Assembly: GCF_003001675.1 (NCBI RefSeq)
Contig: NZ_PVYW01000002.1
Coordinates: forward strand, 62,001 to 126,000
DNA length: 64,000 nt
Direction of reading: 5' to 3'
Source: Cohnella sp. SGD-V74
GTDB taxonomy: Bacteria; Bacillota; Bacilli; Paenibacillales; Paenibacillaceae
Notes under the pieces: generated by a model
Databases searched by the model: none
What the model was told of the DNA's origin: nothing
The model's input: the letters and a program-made list of their open reading frames with translations, nothing else
Position numbers and translations under genes: made by a program
Part shown: positions 22,960 to 32,917 of the stretch, one piece after another
How positions within the stretch are numbered: the stretch's first letter is position 1
How the letters are laid out: every line of letters starts with the position of its first letter

Positions 22960-24044
22960 GCGATCGATCTCTCCCTCGTCTTCTTGATTACTCCCAACGA
23001 CCTTTTCATCGTTTGCAGCCCGGTATAGGAGACGTAGGAGAGAACAATCACGCATGGCGTAAACAGAATATCCCATATCCAGGTTTCTCTAAGGCCCGAC
23101 AGTCGGTTTGTTTCCAGTACAAGATAAGTGCCGTTAATGTACAGAAAGTGAATCAGATAAATTCCCGCCGCCTGCTTCCCCATCTTCACCAGCACGGATC
23201 CGCGCCCGATTTCCGGGCGAAGCGTAAGCAGCAGGAACAGAGCCGAGCATAGTAGAATGGTCGACAAGAAATAATCTCCCCGTTCCGTATTGAACCAGGC
23301 GGCAATCAACGTTCTTTCGGCTATTTCGGTCCCCAGCGAGAGCAGCAAGACTAGCAGGAGAGGCTTCGCTTTACCCTGCAATTTTGAACGAATAGGCTCC
23401 CGGTACCGATGAAACGCATAGCCCAGCATCGTATAGAACAGTCCCAGAAACAGGGCGTCGCGAGCCATAAAGTCGCGCGGAAACAGCCCGAGATACGAGC
23501 CGCCCGCAATTCCCGCCAGATGGAGCAGCAAGCTGGACACGACCAGCAGTTTTATCGCCCCTCGTTTATGGAACAGGTAGACAATCGATATGGAGAGAAT
23601 CAGCGAGGTCAAATACCAGAGCTGGTAACCGCTGGAGTAGAGGCCGTAATACAGCATGCCGATCGGACGCTTGACGAGCTCCGTCAGCCCCATCGCTTGA
23701 ATGTCCGCCATTGCCTGCCTGTACGTGTGAGCTCCTCCGACCTGGAACGTCGCGGCATCGTAGATCAGATAAACGGCCTGCCAGGCTAAGTACATTTTGA
23801 ATAGTTTCCCTACATATTGGCGATAGTAGGCGTTCGGGGCATCGGAATGGGCGATTTTAGCGGCGAACAGATAACCCGAGACGAGAAAAAAGAAGGGGAC
23901 GGCGAACCGGGACACCGTAATCAAGACAAATCCGATTCCGTGCCCCGCTCCGGTCAAGTGCAGGAACGGTTCGGTGTGGATAATAACGACGCAGAATACG
24001 GCGACTGCCCGGAAAACATCGATTGCCTCGTTGCGATCAGCCAT
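22956..24044 (-). CDS. Acyltransferase 3 family membrane protein
   Basis: 362 residues, about ten membrane helices. The N-terminal [20 protein letters not shown] carries the conserved His of the Acyltransferase_3 (OafA/WecH/ExoH) family and [16 protein letters not shown] is the second family block. Such proteins transfer acetyl, succinyl or other acyl groups to extracytoplasmic or lipid-linked glycans. It overlaps rmlA by 8 nt at the start and the LhgO-like gene by 4 nt at the end, so it is tightly bound to the operon. It probably decorates the exopolysaccharide repeat; donor is unknown. Confidence 0.88.
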   Translation of the reverse strand: MADRNEAIDVFRAVAVFCVVIIHTEPFLHLTGAGHGIGFVLITVSRFAVPFFFLVSGYLFAAKIAHSDAPNAYYRQYVGKLFKMYLAWQAVYLIYDAATFQVGGAHTYRQAMADIQAMGLTELVKRPIGMLYYGLYSSGYQLWYLTSLILSISIVYLFHKRGAIKLLVVSSLLLHLAGIAGGSYLGLFPRDFMARDALFLGLFYTMLGYAFHRYREPIRSKLQGKAKPLLLVLLLSLGTEIAERTLIAAWFNTERGDYFLSTILLCSALFLLLTLRPEIGRGSVLVKMGKQAAGIYLIHFLYINGTYLVLETNRLSGLRETWIWDILFTPCVIVLSYVSYTGLQTMKRSLGVIKKTRERSIA

Positions 24045-24930
24045 AGACGGTTTTCATCTCCGCTTCTCTTCCGGCAATCCGTATCAGGTATTGCCCGTAG
24101 CCGTTCTTCTTCATCGGCTCCGCCAATTGCAACAACTGCTGCCTGGTTATGTACCCCAGCTTGTAAGCAATCTCCTCCAGACATGCCACTTTGATTCCTC
24201 GCCGCTTCTCGACAGTTTCGATGAACTGGGAAGCTGCCATCAGAGACTCGTGCGTGCCCGTGTCCAGCCAGGTCACCCCTCGCCCGAGCACTTCCGCTTT
24301 CAATTCGGAAGCCGCCAAATAAGCCGCGTTGACATCCGTAATTTCGTATTCGCCCCTGGAAGAGGGGCGAACTCTCCCGGCGATCTCGACAACGCGGTTA
24401 TCGTAGATGTACAACCCTGTCACCGCATAATTGGACTTCGGCTGGAGCGGCTTCTCTTCGATGGACAAGGCCCGACCTTCGATATCGATCTCGACGACGC
24501 CGAATCTTTCGGGATCGCGGACGGCATAGCCGAATATCGTCGCCCCGTCGTTAAGGCTTATCGCCCTGCGCAGAAGCATGGGGAACCTGTGACCGTGGAA
24601 CAGATTATCCCCAAGAATCAGCGTCACGCTGTCGCCGCCGATGAACGATTCGGCGATGGCGAAGGCTTGCGCGATGCCGTTCGGCGAAGCTTGCCGAGCA
24701 TAGCGGATCGAGATGCCGAGCTCCGTCCCGTCTCCCAGCAGCTGCCCGAAGCGTTCGCAATCTTCCGGCGTGCTAATAATCATGACGTCGCGAATGCCGG
24801 CCATCATCAGCACGGATAACGGATAATAAATCATCGGTTTGTCGTAGACCGGAAGCAGTTGCTTCGATACGGCCTTCGTCAGAGGATACAACCGCGTTCC
24901 GCTTCCTCCCGCCATGATGATCCCTTTCAT
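24037..24930 (-). CDS. rmlA: Glucose-1-phosphate thymidylyltransferase RmlA
   Basis: Makes dTDP-glucose from dTTP and glucose-1-phosphate, first step to dTDP-rhamnose and other dTDP-deoxysugars. 297 residues, [39 protein letters not shown] at the start with the nucleotide-binding G-G-x-G-T-R-L, [36 protein letters not shown] and GEYEITDVN. Start ATG 24930 has GGGAGAG upstream. No rmlB, rmlC or rmlD homologues are in the window, so those steps must be encoded elsewhere or the product is used differently. Confidence 0.94.
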   Translation of the reverse strand: MKGIIMAGGSGTRLYPLTKAVSKQLLPVYDKPMIYYPLSVLMMAGIRDVMIISTPEDCERFGQLLGDGTELGISIRYARQASPNGIAQAFAIAESFIGGDSVTLILGDNLFHGHRFPMLLRRAISLNDGATIFGYAVRDPERFGVVEIDIEGRALSIEEKPLQPKSNYAVTGLYIYDNRVVEIAGRVRPSSRGEYEITDVNAAYLAASELKAEVLGRGVTWLDTGTHESLMAASQFIETVEKRRGIKVACLEEIAYKLGYITRQQLLQLAEPMKKNGYGQYLIRIAGREAEMKTVYG

Positions 24931-24966
24931 TTTAATCTCTCCCGACTCTGCCAAAATAGCCTTGCA

Positions 24967-25863
24967 TTAACTCGTCGCCGTTCGTTTCAGCCTGCTTAAC
25001 AACCGCAGCGTAGAGGCCGGCAGCGCCGTCTTGACGATCTGTTTGACGGTCATGCGCAACGTTCTCTCCGGCCTGAAGGACGCCCATGAAGTTTGGGCCA
25101 AATATTTGAAGTAATCGTCAGCGTAAGGATGATGATTGGCGTAATGCCACGGTTTGGACGCTCCCGTATAATGAACGATGCACGGGTCCGCCGGTTCCAA
25201 GCCGGCAAGAATCATATTGCTTTGGAAGTTCCAGCAGGCAGGCAACTCCAGCCAATCGTCGTGGAGAACCGCATTTAACGCGTCCTGGTCGTGGAACATC
25301 AGTTTCTCCGGGTGACGGGCCACCATGCTCCACACTTTGCGGGACAATCTATCTTCCGTCCACCTGTGCACGTCGAATACGAGGATTCCCGCATTAAAAT
25401 AAGCGGAGTCGACGGGAATGCCAAGCTCCTCTTTGCGGCAATCTCCTCCGATGTCGCGAACGGCGGCCAATGCATGGCCTTGCAGATCCAGATTCCATAG
25501 AGGGAGCAGGTCGCGCTTCACGACGATATCGCAATCGATATAAATCGCTTTGCGCAGTTGCAAGGATTCCAGCAGCTCGGGCACGATGATCTTGCAGTAG
25601 GAAATCTCGTTGATATGATGATTGGTCGGCAAGCTGCCGAACGTTCCGAGATCGACGGGGATAAACCGAATGGACGCCCGTTCTCCGTCGAGACTTCGTT
25701 CAAGCTTTTCCTTCGCTCTTGCCGACAGTCCGTTGTGCAGCACGTAGAAATTCGCTCCGGCGGTTGCCAGATTCGCTGCGAGCGACTTCATGGCGACCGC
25801 CAAATGCTGAGCGTACCCCTCGTCCGTAGCAGCGACGATAGGAATGATCTGTTTATTCGGCAT
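24967..25863 (-). CDS. Glycosyltransferase family 8 protein
   Basis: 298 residues, retaining GT-A glycosyltransferase. It opens IIPIVAATDEGYAQHLAVAM, has the metal-binding DxD as YIDCDIVVK near residue 105, SAYFNAGILVFDVHRW and the C-terminal IVHYTGASKPWHY block of family 8. It is a paralogue of the protein at 31991-32887 with the same length and block order. Start ATG overlaps the end of the preceding gene by 11 nt. Donor probably UDP-glucose or UDP-galactose, which the operon supplies. Confidence 0.9.
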   Translation of the reverse strand: MPNKQIIPIVAATDEGYAQHLAVAMKSLAANLATAGANFYVLHNGLSARAKEKLERSLDGERASIRFIPVDLGTFGSLPTNHHINEISYCKIIVPELLESLQLRKAIYIDCDIVVKRDLLPLWNLDLQGHALAAVRDIGGDCRKEELGIPVDSAYFNAGILVFDVHRWTEDRLSRKVWSMVARHPEKLMFHDQDALNAVLHDDWLELPACWNFQSNMILAGLEPADPCIVHYTGASKPWHYANHHPYADDYFKYLAQTSWASFRPERTLRMTVKQIVKTALPASTLRLLSRLKRTATS

Positions 25864-27535
25864 AACAGCCCTCTTTCTCTTCGATCCGTCCGGACAATGC
25901 GGGGTTCTGCTTGCGCTTCTTCAACCGCTCCAGCCCGTCGCGAAGTCGATCTCTAAGCCTTAGGGAGAACACACGCCAATTGACGGTCTCCGTCTTGGAA
26001 TCCAGCAGCGTACGGTCCCCGATGGCAGATAGCGTATGGAGGCCCGCAGGGTAAGGACCGTTCGGATCGGGAGCCAGCCTGGCTTCCGCCGTCTCGGCGA
26101 ACTCTTCGGTGGTCAGCGTTATAATCCGATTGAGCATTACGGCCGCGCCGTATGTCTCAGCGCAATCCTGAGCCGGCCTGTAGAGGCTGTTCCCTCGATA
26201 GAACGGCGTCCCGGCGGGACGCGCGGAACGGATATCCACTTTGGCCGGATTCATGGGATGAGGCAGCCATTCCCCCTCCAGTTCGGAAGCATACCAGATG
26301 TGCAGGTGGGAATCAGGACCCGCGGCTTCGTCAGTGCAGAAGAGCCACCAACGGCCCTCATGGCGGATTATCGAAGAGTCTGTTGCCCGGAACCCGTGTA
26401 AGATATCCCGTACTTTCACCCATCCATGCGGAAAATCGTCGGCTCGGTAAAGCGAAACCATGGAAGCCTGATGCGATTCGGGAATACAGTAAATCCGCTC
26501 CCCGTCGGAGAACAGATACGGGTAAGACAAATGGACGGGAAGCTCGATATTGGTCTCGCGTCCGTCCGCCAGGAATCGTCCGTCGTGCTCGGCCGTTCGC
26601 AGTACCCCCTTACCCGTTCTGTAATCGAACTCCTCGTACATAATGCGCCCGACTCCGTTTGCGCAAATTCCGAACGGATCCGCAGCATAAGCGTCCCGTT
26701 TCGGCATCCATTCGGCTCGAGACGTATCCGGGTCATCCAGGAAAGCCTGTATCGGCTTGTTCACGATGCCAACGTTCCAGTGTTCGGCGACAAGCCAGTG
26801 GCGGACCAAGTTCCGGGCTTTGCGACCGAGCATCGTCCAACTGATCTTCATCGCTTCGATAACGGTTCCTCGGACTGTGGATTCCCGTGCAAAGATCTCC
26901 GCTTCCCGCCAACGTTCCAGATAAGATGCGTTTCCGGCCGTCAAATCCCGGCACGCGTACGAAAGCAGATCCAGACCGGCATCGTGAATCGTATCGATGT
27001 TGCGGAAATAGGATTGCAGCTTCGCACGCACCGTTCCCTCTTTAAGAACGGCATAAGTTCCCGTTTCGCGACGAATTAACGATACGGTAACCGTCGGTTC
27101 TCGGTTAAGCAAGCAACGGAAAGAATAATCGAATACGGAAGAGAGTCGCTCTTCCCCGTACGCAAACTCCCACACCCCATATTTGCAAATCCCCGCCAAT
27201 TCGGGAACGGACGGCCCCTGGCGAAAACTGAGAATCGCATCCAGACGATAGGCGGACAACTCTCCCAATCGATCGGAAGAGCCTTCGCTCCATTCCACGA
27301 CCGGAACGTCCGGCAGAATCGAGCGCAGTGAACGCCGTTTCATCGTCCTTGCGGACCGGTCGGCTCTCCGTTTCATCGCGCGATACAGAATCGTCTCTTC
27401 CTCTCTCCGGGAGGTCTCGTCGTGCACGATCAGGACGGGAACGACGGCGTATCCGGATTCGAGCACGCTTCTAATGCACTCGGTTTCCCACCATCTCCAC
27501 GTCTTGCTGCCAAGTAATATCCCTAGCCTCAGCAT
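25853..27535 (-). CDS. Formyltransferase-like / GINT1-like propeller fusion protein
   Basis: 560 residues. The first about 260 (MLRLGILLGSKTWRWWETEC..., LDAILSFRQGPSVPELAGICKYGVWEFAYGEE, VSLIRRETGTYAVLKEG) look like the formyltransferase-like fold seen in sugar N-formyltransferase relatives. Residues about 265-545 (EHWNVGIVNKPIQAFL, YAADPFGI, YPYLFSDGERIYCIPESHQ, WLFCTDEAAGPDSHLHIWYA, GNSLYRPAQDCAETYG) resemble the propeller-like N-terminal region of plant glucosamine inositolphosphorylceramide transferase 1. The bacterial fusion probably modifies or transfers a sugar in the repeat unit; no activity can be assigned. Its first 65 bases overlap the 3' end of the acyltransferase gene upstream, an unusually long overlap. 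Confidence 0.72.
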   Translation of the reverse strand: MLRLGILLGSKTWRWWETECIRSVLESGYAVVPVLIVHDETSRREEETILYRAMKRRADRSARTMKRRSLRSILPDVPVVEWSEGSSDRLGELSAYRLDAILSFRQGPSVPELAGICKYGVWEFAYGEERLSSVFDYSFRCLLNREPTVTVSLIRRETGTYAVLKEGTVRAKLQSYFRNIDTIHDAGLDLLSYACRDLTAGNASYLERWREAEIFARESTVRGTVIEAMKISWTMLGRKARNLVRHWLVAEHWNVGIVNKPIQAFLDDPDTSRAEWMPKRDAYAADPFGICANGVGRIMYEEFDYRTGKGVLRTAEHDGRFLADGRETNIELPVHLSYPYLFSDGERIYCIPESHQASMVSLYRADDFPHGWVKVRDILHGFRATDSSIIRHEGRWWLFCTDEAAGPDSHLHIWYASELEGEWLPHPMNPAKVDIRSARPAGTPFYRGNSLYRPAQDCAETYGAAVMLNRIITLTTEEFAETAEARLAPDPNGPYPAGLHTLSAIGDRTLLDSKTETVNWRVFSLRLRDRLRDGLERLKKRKQNPALSGRIEEKEGCYAE

Positions 27536-28667
27536 CTTTGGACTTCCCTCTTTTCCGCACGCGGATCATGGAACGAACGAATGATTGGGTACGATGATAG
27601 AACTCGAGAATGCCGAACGTTTGCGCCATTGTCCGCAAGGAGATTTGAACGACAAGCCATAGCTTCTTGCCGTTGTTGTTCACGACTTGAATGTGATAGT
27701 TGTTTCTGACGGTATCCGTCCAATAAAATTTGTAAGCTTGAGTGCCGTCCTCGAAATCGCACTCTTCCATCCCCTGCTCGTGCATGTAGTGCAGAAGTCT
27801 ATTCGTCAGGATGAGTCCGATGCTTCTGCGCGCGAATTCCGGCGCGTAGTTCATGAATTTTCCGTACACATTTCGATTGAAAACGACGCAGACGCTGATC
27901 GCTTCTATTCGCCCGTCGATTTCGATGTAGGAGAAGCTCAGCCTTCCCTTCCGCCATCCTGCGGCAAGGCTCTCGTAGAACCTTCTGTTTCCGGCGCTCA
28001 GAAACTTGCTCGTCTTTTCCCATTTCTCGACGTTTAGTTCAACCAACCTGTTCCAGACCTCTTTGCTGTACGGTTGATCGATCCTTATGCTGACTTCGTG
28101 CTCCTTGCACAGCTTTCTCTCTTTTCTCTCGATTTCTCGAATTTGACGCTTATTGATTTTGCAAGGATAGTTCTTGAAGTTCAAATACGGCGTAATCATT
28201 GATTTGTGCGCGTAGGTCTTGTAATGATCTCCCCACAGCTTCTCGACCAGAAACGTCATGTTGCTCTTCGTGTTCAGATCGGTCAGATGAAGCAGATCCC
28301 ACTCGCCCCGCCGCTCTTCAAGCGCCTCCATGATCTCCTTTAACAAAGCAATCTCGCTGTACTCCTTATGCAGGCAGAATCCGCAGTAGGGCGTTTGGTT
28401 CTCGTTTAACGGACGCAGCACTTTGGTTTTCACGAAAGCTCTCGATTCCGTAACGATTTGAAGAGGAGCGATTGCGACGCACTTGGCTTCGTCGTATACA
28501 ACGACGATAAACAACTTTAAGCCGGGAGGGTGTACATGGTTCAAGCTCCCCTCCACCCAATCGAACGTATCGTACGGATCGCAGCTTTCCATACTGTCCG
28601 TCAACGCATTCCAATCCTCTTCCAGAAGCTTGAACTCGGCTCTGGTAGAGACGATTCTCGCGTTCAT
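27471..28667 (-). CDS. GNAT acyltransferase of BioF2/FemAB-like type (paralogue 2)
   Basis: 398 residues of the double-GNAT Acetyltransf_6 group. Conserved blocks: EDWNALTDSMESCDPYDTFDW, FIVVVYDEAKCVAIAPLQI, REIERKERKLCKEHEVSIRI, RLSFSYIEIDGRIEAISVCV, GLILTNRLLHYMHEQGMEECDFEDGTQAYKFYW. The last block is the diagnostic acyl-donor end of the family. Members next to exopolysaccharide genes are thought to N- or O-acylate sugars. Paralogue of the gene 4 nt upstream (28672-29754). RBS AAGGAAGG before ATG 28667. The C-terminal tail (RKRGKSKDAEARDITW...) overlaps the next gene by 65 nt. Confidence 0.83.
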   Translation of the reverse strand: MNARIVSTRAEFKLLEEDWNALTDSMESCDPYDTFDWVEGSLNHVHPPGLKLFIVVVYDEAKCVAIAPLQIVTESRAFVKTKVLRPLNENQTPYCGFCLHKEYSEIALLKEIMEALEERRGEWDLLHLTDLNTKSNMTFLVEKLWGDHYKTYAHKSMITPYLNFKNYPCKINKRQIREIERKERKLCKEHEVSIRIDQPYSKEVWNRLVELNVEKWEKTSKFLSAGNRRFYESLAAGWRKGRLSFSYIEIDGRIEAISVCVVFNRNVYGKFMNYAPEFARRSIGLILTNRLLHYMHEQGMEECDFEDGTQAYKFYWTDTVRNNYHIQVVNNNGKKLWLVVQISLRTMAQTFGILEFYHRTQSFVRSMIRVRKRGKSKDAEARDITWQQDVEMVGNRVH

Positions 28668-28671
28668 CGGC

Positions 28672-29754
28672 CTAACCTTCCTTCCTTATCCTTCTCGATC
28701 CCGTTTTTATCGCTACGTAGCCTTTAAGCAGCCATTTCTTGATGCCGCCGTTAAGAACGTAAATATTATGGTTCATCCCCGACTGGTCAGCCCAATAAAA
28801 CTTGTAGCTCTCGCTTCCGCGCAGGAAATCGAACTCCTCTTTGCTCTGTTCCCGGTAGTGCGACATCATTCGCTTGAGCAAGACCAGGCCGACTCCCTTA
28901 TCGGCATACGCCTGATCGAAGGCCGGGGTATAGTAGTAGATCTTCTTGTCCGTCTGAAATCCCATGTGGGCTGCCGCCAATTGACCTTCCACTTCGAGAA
29001 AGGAAAATTCCAGCTGGTTCCGTTTGTCCAGAGCGACAAGCAGCTCGTTCCAGAAAGCGATCGATCTGGGATCGCGGAATACGCTCGTTTCTCCCCATTT
29101 AAGCTTGTGAATATTGACCATGGTCTCCCATTTCTTCTGGTCGAACGGCTGTCCGACCTGAATGTTGACCCGGTTTTCGCGGAGCAGCTTCCTTTCCTTG
29201 CGGTCGATGGCGCTCAGTCTCTGCTTATTGACCGTTTCCTTCGACAGTCTGCGGTAATCGACGAAAGGCGTCGCCTCGTATCGTTCCACCATCGTGTCTA
29301 AGCGCGCTTGGAACGCCTTCTGGACCAGAAGAGTCGTTTCGTTGCGTGAGTTGAAGTTCACAAGCTCTATATAATCCCACTCCATCCGATGCTCCACGAT
29401 CACGTCGATTAATCGGTCGATTAACTCCGAGTAGTCGTAGTCTTTGTGCAGATAGAATCGGCAATAGTCTTTGTAACCGCAGTCGATCGGCTGCATGACC
29501 CTAACCTGCATCAAGGGAAATTTTTTGAATCTCTTACGATAGATTCGCATAGGCGCAATCGCGATACACTGGCCTCCGTCGTATAAAGCAACGACAAACA
29601 GCCGGTCTTCTTCGAGAAAATGTTTCACATAAATCCGGTTCCAGTCCCAGAAATCGAAAATCTCCGCGTGCTCGATATGCCGAACAAGAGCCTCCCAGTC
29701 GTTCTCCAGCGACATGAAAGACTCCTGTCGGGTAATCAGCTTGGCCTCATACAT
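28672..29754 (-). CDS. GNAT acyltransferase of BioF2/FemAB-like type (paralogue 1)
   Basis: 360 residues, same architecture as the next gene: ENDWEALVRHIEHAEIFDFWDW, FVVALYDGGQCIAIAPMRI, SAIDRKERKLLRENRVNIQV, LEFSFLEVEGQLAAAHMGF, KGVGLVLLKRMMSHYREQSKEEFDFLRGSESYKFYW. The two proteins are tandem duplicates that have diverged strongly. RBS GGAGGAG about 9 nt before ATG 29754; the start overlaps the GT4 gene by 19 nt. Substrate unknown; context points to a sugar of the exopolysaccharide. Confidence 0.83.
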   Translation of the reverse strand: MYEAKLITRQESFMSLENDWEALVRHIEHAEIFDFWDWNRIYVKHFLEEDRLFVVALYDGGQCIAIAPMRIYRKRFKKFPLMQVRVMQPIDCGYKDYCRFYLHKDYDYSELIDRLIDVIVEHRMEWDYIELVNFNSRNETTLLVQKAFQARLDTMVERYEATPFVDYRRLSKETVNKQRLSAIDRKERKLLRENRVNIQVGQPFDQKKWETMVNIHKLKWGETSVFRDPRSIAFWNELLVALDKRNQLEFSFLEVEGQLAAAHMGFQTDKKIYYYTPAFDQAYADKGVGLVLLKRMMSHYREQSKEEFDFLRGSESYKFYWADQSGMNHNIYVLNGGIKKWLLKGYVAIKTGSRRIRKEG

Positions 29755-30935
29755 GGAATTTCTCCTCCGTCTTCCGATCGTTGTCCATGCGGCAGCGGCC
29801 TAGGCGGAAGCCTGCCTGGACACAGTGACAAATAGCGTTCGGCCACCAGGTCGAACGAAAACTCGCGCTTAAACGAACGATTCGCTATCTGCGGCTTATC
29901 CAGCCCGCACTGGCTCAGGATATCGACGATTGTCCCGGCCCACTTCTCAGCCGACTGCTCTACAATGTAATTGACGGGGCTTAGCTGCTTCAGCTTGCGG
30001 GTGGCCGGTATGTCCGAACTGATCGTCGGTATTCCTGTGAAGATGGCCTCCATCAGCGCCAAGGGCGAAGCCTCATATCGGGACGGGAACAGAAAGACAT
30101 CGGAGACCTGCAGCAAGCGGGCGACGTCGTCCCTGGTCCCGAGAAGCTGCACTTCGTCCTGAAGCCCGAACCTCTGAATGTCTTCACGCACTTGATCGGC
30201 ATATTCCTTATCCAGCATGTTCCCCGCGAACAGAAGCTTGAATGGAACGCCCTGCTTCTTGAGCACCGCTGCCGTCTCTATAAGGAAGCGCTGGTTTTTG
30301 ACCGGGTCCAGCCTGGCCACCTGGATCAGAATCGGCGTATGGCGCGGAATGCCCAAGGATAGACGGATCTCCAGCTTCTCTTTAGCGCTGGCCGGCGCGA
30401 ACATCTCCGTATTGATCCCGTTCTCGATGACCGTTACCTTTCCTCTGGCTCTGCTGAATTTTTCCTGATAGTACCTGGATACATGTTCTGCGACGCTGAC
30501 GATTCGATTGACGCCGTACAAGCTTAATCTTTCGAACAGCCGGTCCTTGAAGCTGGGCCAATCGTCGCCTCCGTTATGAATCGTGGTGATCGTATAGATG
30601 CTGCGGAAAAACACATTGCGCAGACCTGCATACATATTCGGCGTGCATCCGTGAGAGTGGATGATGTCCGGGCCGAAGGCGGCGATCTCCCGGTTCAGCT
30701 TCAGCAAGTTCCGGAAAGCGTTCCACAGTCCGGTTCGTTTGTTCAATTCGACGACGCGAACCTCAAGCCGTTCCAGCTGTTCCAGCATGTGCGCTCTTCC
30801 TTCGGGATCGGACGATTGAAAGAGCGTAAACAGAGAGCATTCCATTCCTTTGTCCCGGTAGTGCCTGATCAGCTCAAAGGCTACCTTCTCCGACCCCGCT
30901 AACTGCAAGGACTGAATGACGAATGCGATTCTCAT
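29736..30935 (-). CDS. Glycosyltransferase family 4 protein
   Basis: 399 residues, GT-B fold. N-terminal [42 protein letters not shown] in the acceptor domain, [21 protein letters not shown] opening the donor domain and the E-x7-E motif in [25 protein letters not shown]. Cytoplasmic or membrane-associated, adds one sugar to the lipid-linked repeat. RBS AAGGGGGG before ATG 30935, inside the last 62 nt of galE. Donor not readable. Confidence 0.92.
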   Translation of the reverse strand: MRIAFVIQSLQLAGSEKVAFELIRHYRDKGMECSLFTLFQSSDPEGRAHMLEQLERLEVRVVELNKRTGLWNAFRNLLKLNREIAAFGPDIIHSHGCTPNMYAGLRNVFFRSIYTITTIHNGGDDWPSFKDRLFERLSLYGVNRIVSVAEHVSRYYQEKFSRARGKVTVIENGINTEMFAPASAKEKLEIRLSLGIPRHTPILIQVARLDPVKNQRFLIETAAVLKKQGVPFKLLFAGNMLDKEYADQVREDIQRFGLQDEVQLLGTRDDVARLLQVSDVFLFPSRYEASPLALMEAIFTGIPTISSDIPATRKLKQLSPVNYIVEQSAEKWAGTIVDILSQCGLDKPQIANRSFKREFSFDLVAERYLSLCPGRLPPRPLPHGQRSEDGGEIPCMRPS

Positions 30936-31971
30936 GAATAATCTGCCCCCCTTCTCTCATCTCGGCGTACCCCATCGGGTTGCCGAGTTGCCAGCGCCAG
31001 GCGTCCAAGCACATCGCATCGATTCCCCTTGTCGCTCTCCATTCCAGCTCGCGGGCGGCTTTGGACGGATCCGCGTAGCTCGCGGCCACGTCCCCGGGCC
31101 TGCGCTCGACGAACCGAAACGGGATTTGCCGTCCGGAAGCCTTCTCGAACGCCTTTACGAGCTGAAGCACGCTGACCCCATAGCCGGTCCCCAGGTTATA
31201 GGCGTCGATTCCCCGGGAAGCGACGATCTTCCGCAGCGCTTGCAGATGGCCGGTTGCAAGATCTACGACATGAATGTAATCTCTTACTCCCGTTCCATCC
31301 AGCGTCGGATAGTCGTTGCCGAATATTCTCAGTTCCTCCCGTTGTCCGATCGCCACTTGAGTGATATACGGCATAAGATTACTTGGCACACCGCAAGGAT
31401 CTTCGCCGATTCTGCCGCTCGAATGAGCGCCAATCGGATTGAAGTATCGCAGCAGGGCGATACTCCACCTCGGATCCGAAGCGTGCAAGTCACCCAGTAT
31501 TTCCTCGACGACCAGCTTCGTTCTTCCGTAAGGATTGGTCACGCCTAAAGAAAAGCCCTCCGAGATCGGAGGGGAAGCCGTTGAACCGTATACGGTAGCG
31601 GAGGAACTGAATACCAGCTTCCTGACCTCGAACCGCCGCATCGTCTCCAGAAGCGACAAGGTGCCCGCTACGTTATTGCGATAATACGAGAGCGGCTCCT
31701 CTACCGATTCTCCGACCGCTTTAAGACCGGCAAGATGAATGACCGCTTCGATCCGATGATTTTCGAAAATGCCGCGCAAGCCTGCCGAATCCAGCAAATC
31801 GCAGCGATAGACCGATAGGCTTCTGTGCGCGATCTCTTCGACCCTTCTCAGAGATTCCGCATTTCCGTTAACGAAATTATCGGCGACGACGACATCGTAG
31901 CCCGCTTCGAGCAGTTCCGCGCATAGATGGGAGCCGATGTATCCGGCTCCTCCCGTAACCAGTATCGACAT
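30874..31971 (-). CDS. galE: UDP-glucose 4-epimerase GalE
   Basis: Interconverts UDP-glucose and UDP-galactose. 365 residues: [24 protein letters not shown] (NAD motif), [33 protein letters not shown], catalytic YGRTK (Tyr and Lys both present), [29 protein letters not shown] and the family C-terminus [13 protein letters not shown]. After that point, where GalE proteins normally end, the frame runs on for about 28 residues, 62 nt of it across the next gene, which suggests a lost stop codon. RBS AAAGGAGG. With galU it supplies UDP-galactose to this locus. Confidence 0.94.
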   Translation of the reverse strand: MSILVTGGAGYIGSHLCAELLEAGYDVVVADNFVNGNAESLRRVEEIAHRSLSVYRCDLLDSAGLRGIFENHRIEAVIHLAGLKAVGESVEEPLSYYRNNVAGTLSLLETMRRFEVRKLVFSSSATVYGSTASPPISEGFSLGVTNPYGRTKLVVEEILGDLHASDPRWSIALLRYFNPIGAHSSGRIGEDPCGVPSNLMPYITQVAIGQREELRIFGNDYPTLDGTGVRDYIHVVDLATGHLQALRKIVASRGIDAYNLGTGYGVSVLQLVKAFEKASGRQIPFRFVERRPGDVAASYADPSKAARELEWRATRGIDAMCLDAWRWQLGNPMGYAEMREGGQIIHENRIRHSVLAVSGVGEGSL

Positions 31972-31990
31972 GCCGTCCCTCCTTTCCGAA

Positions 31991-32887
31991 TTACGTTCGC
32001 TTTCTTATCGCCGCAAGCGCCGGTTCCGGAGCGATCCTCTTCAGAAAACTCTTGACCGGCTGGACGATTCTTAACGCGACTGACCTGGCGTTAATCTTCG
32101 GGCGGAATGTTCTCCACTCGGTATAGGCCAGATAGTCGTAGTACGCCTTCTTATAGGGATGGGTACTATTGAAATGCCATGGCTTGATCTGACCCGTGTA
32201 ATGAATGATGCCGGGTTTCCTGCTCTTGTTCCAAAGCTTCCCTGTCAACATATTGGTCTGGACGTTCCACTTGTCCGCTATCTCCAGCCAATCGTCGTAG
32301 AGAATCGCGTTAAGACCGTCTTGATCCAGATAGATCAGCCGCTCGGTGTGCTCAGCGATGTACGCCAACGTTCTGCTGCCGATCTCTTTCTCTCTCCACT
32401 TGGCCAGATTCATCATATAGATTCCGGCGTTGAAATAACGCTGAACCGGAATGCTTAGATCCTTGCACCTATAAAGCCCTCCGACGTCGGTCACGGCCGC
32501 AATCGCATGCCCCTTGAAGTCGATCTGCCACAGTTCGGCGATATCCCCCGTTACGACCGTATCGCTGTCCAGGCAAATGACCTTGTCCACCGTATTCGGC
32601 AGCACGTCGGGGATCGAGAGACGAATGAAGGTCTCCCTGGTCACGAAGGTGAACAACCTGAAGTCCCGATAAGCGGAGGCGTCCGCCTGAATAAATTCGA
32701 CGTGAGCGTCGAACCCGGCCACGCTAGCGAGCAGCTTGGACTGATTCTCTTCGTTGAAATCCGTGCTTAACACGTACAGATGAACGCTGCTTCCGGGCGA
32801 CTTGTTCATCAGCAAGGAAACCAGAGAAACGCTGAGATGCTGCGCGTAGTGATTATCCGCGATCGATACGACATGAATGTCCGTCAT
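31991..32887 (-). CDS. Glycosyltransferase family 8 protein
   Basis: 298 residues; [22 protein letters not shown] at the N-terminus, DxD as [12 protein letters not shown] near residue 105, [15 protein letters not shown], and [13 protein letters not shown]. Retaining GT-A enzyme using a UDP-hexose in characterised relatives. Paralogue of 24967-25863. RBS GAGGGGGGAT before ATG 32887. It lies between galE and the epimerase gene in the exopolysaccharide operon. Confidence 0.9.
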   Translation of the reverse strand: MTDIHVVSIADNHYAQHLSVSLVSLLMNKSPGSSVHLYVLSTDFNEENQSKLLASVAGFDAHVEFIQADASAYRDFRLFTFVTRETFIRLSIPDVLPNTVDKVICLDSDTVVTGDIAELWQIDFKGHAIAAVTDVGGLYRCKDLSIPVQRYFNAGIYMMNLAKWREKEIGSRTLAYIAEHTERLIYLDQDGLNAILYDDWLEIADKWNVQTNMLTGKLWNKSRKPGIIHYTGQIKPWHFNSTHPYKKAYYDYLAYTEWRTFRPKINARSVALRIVQPVKSFLKRIAPEPALAAIRKRT

Positions 32888-32917
32888 TGCCGCTATCCCC
32901 CCTCTTTCGGCCGGGAA

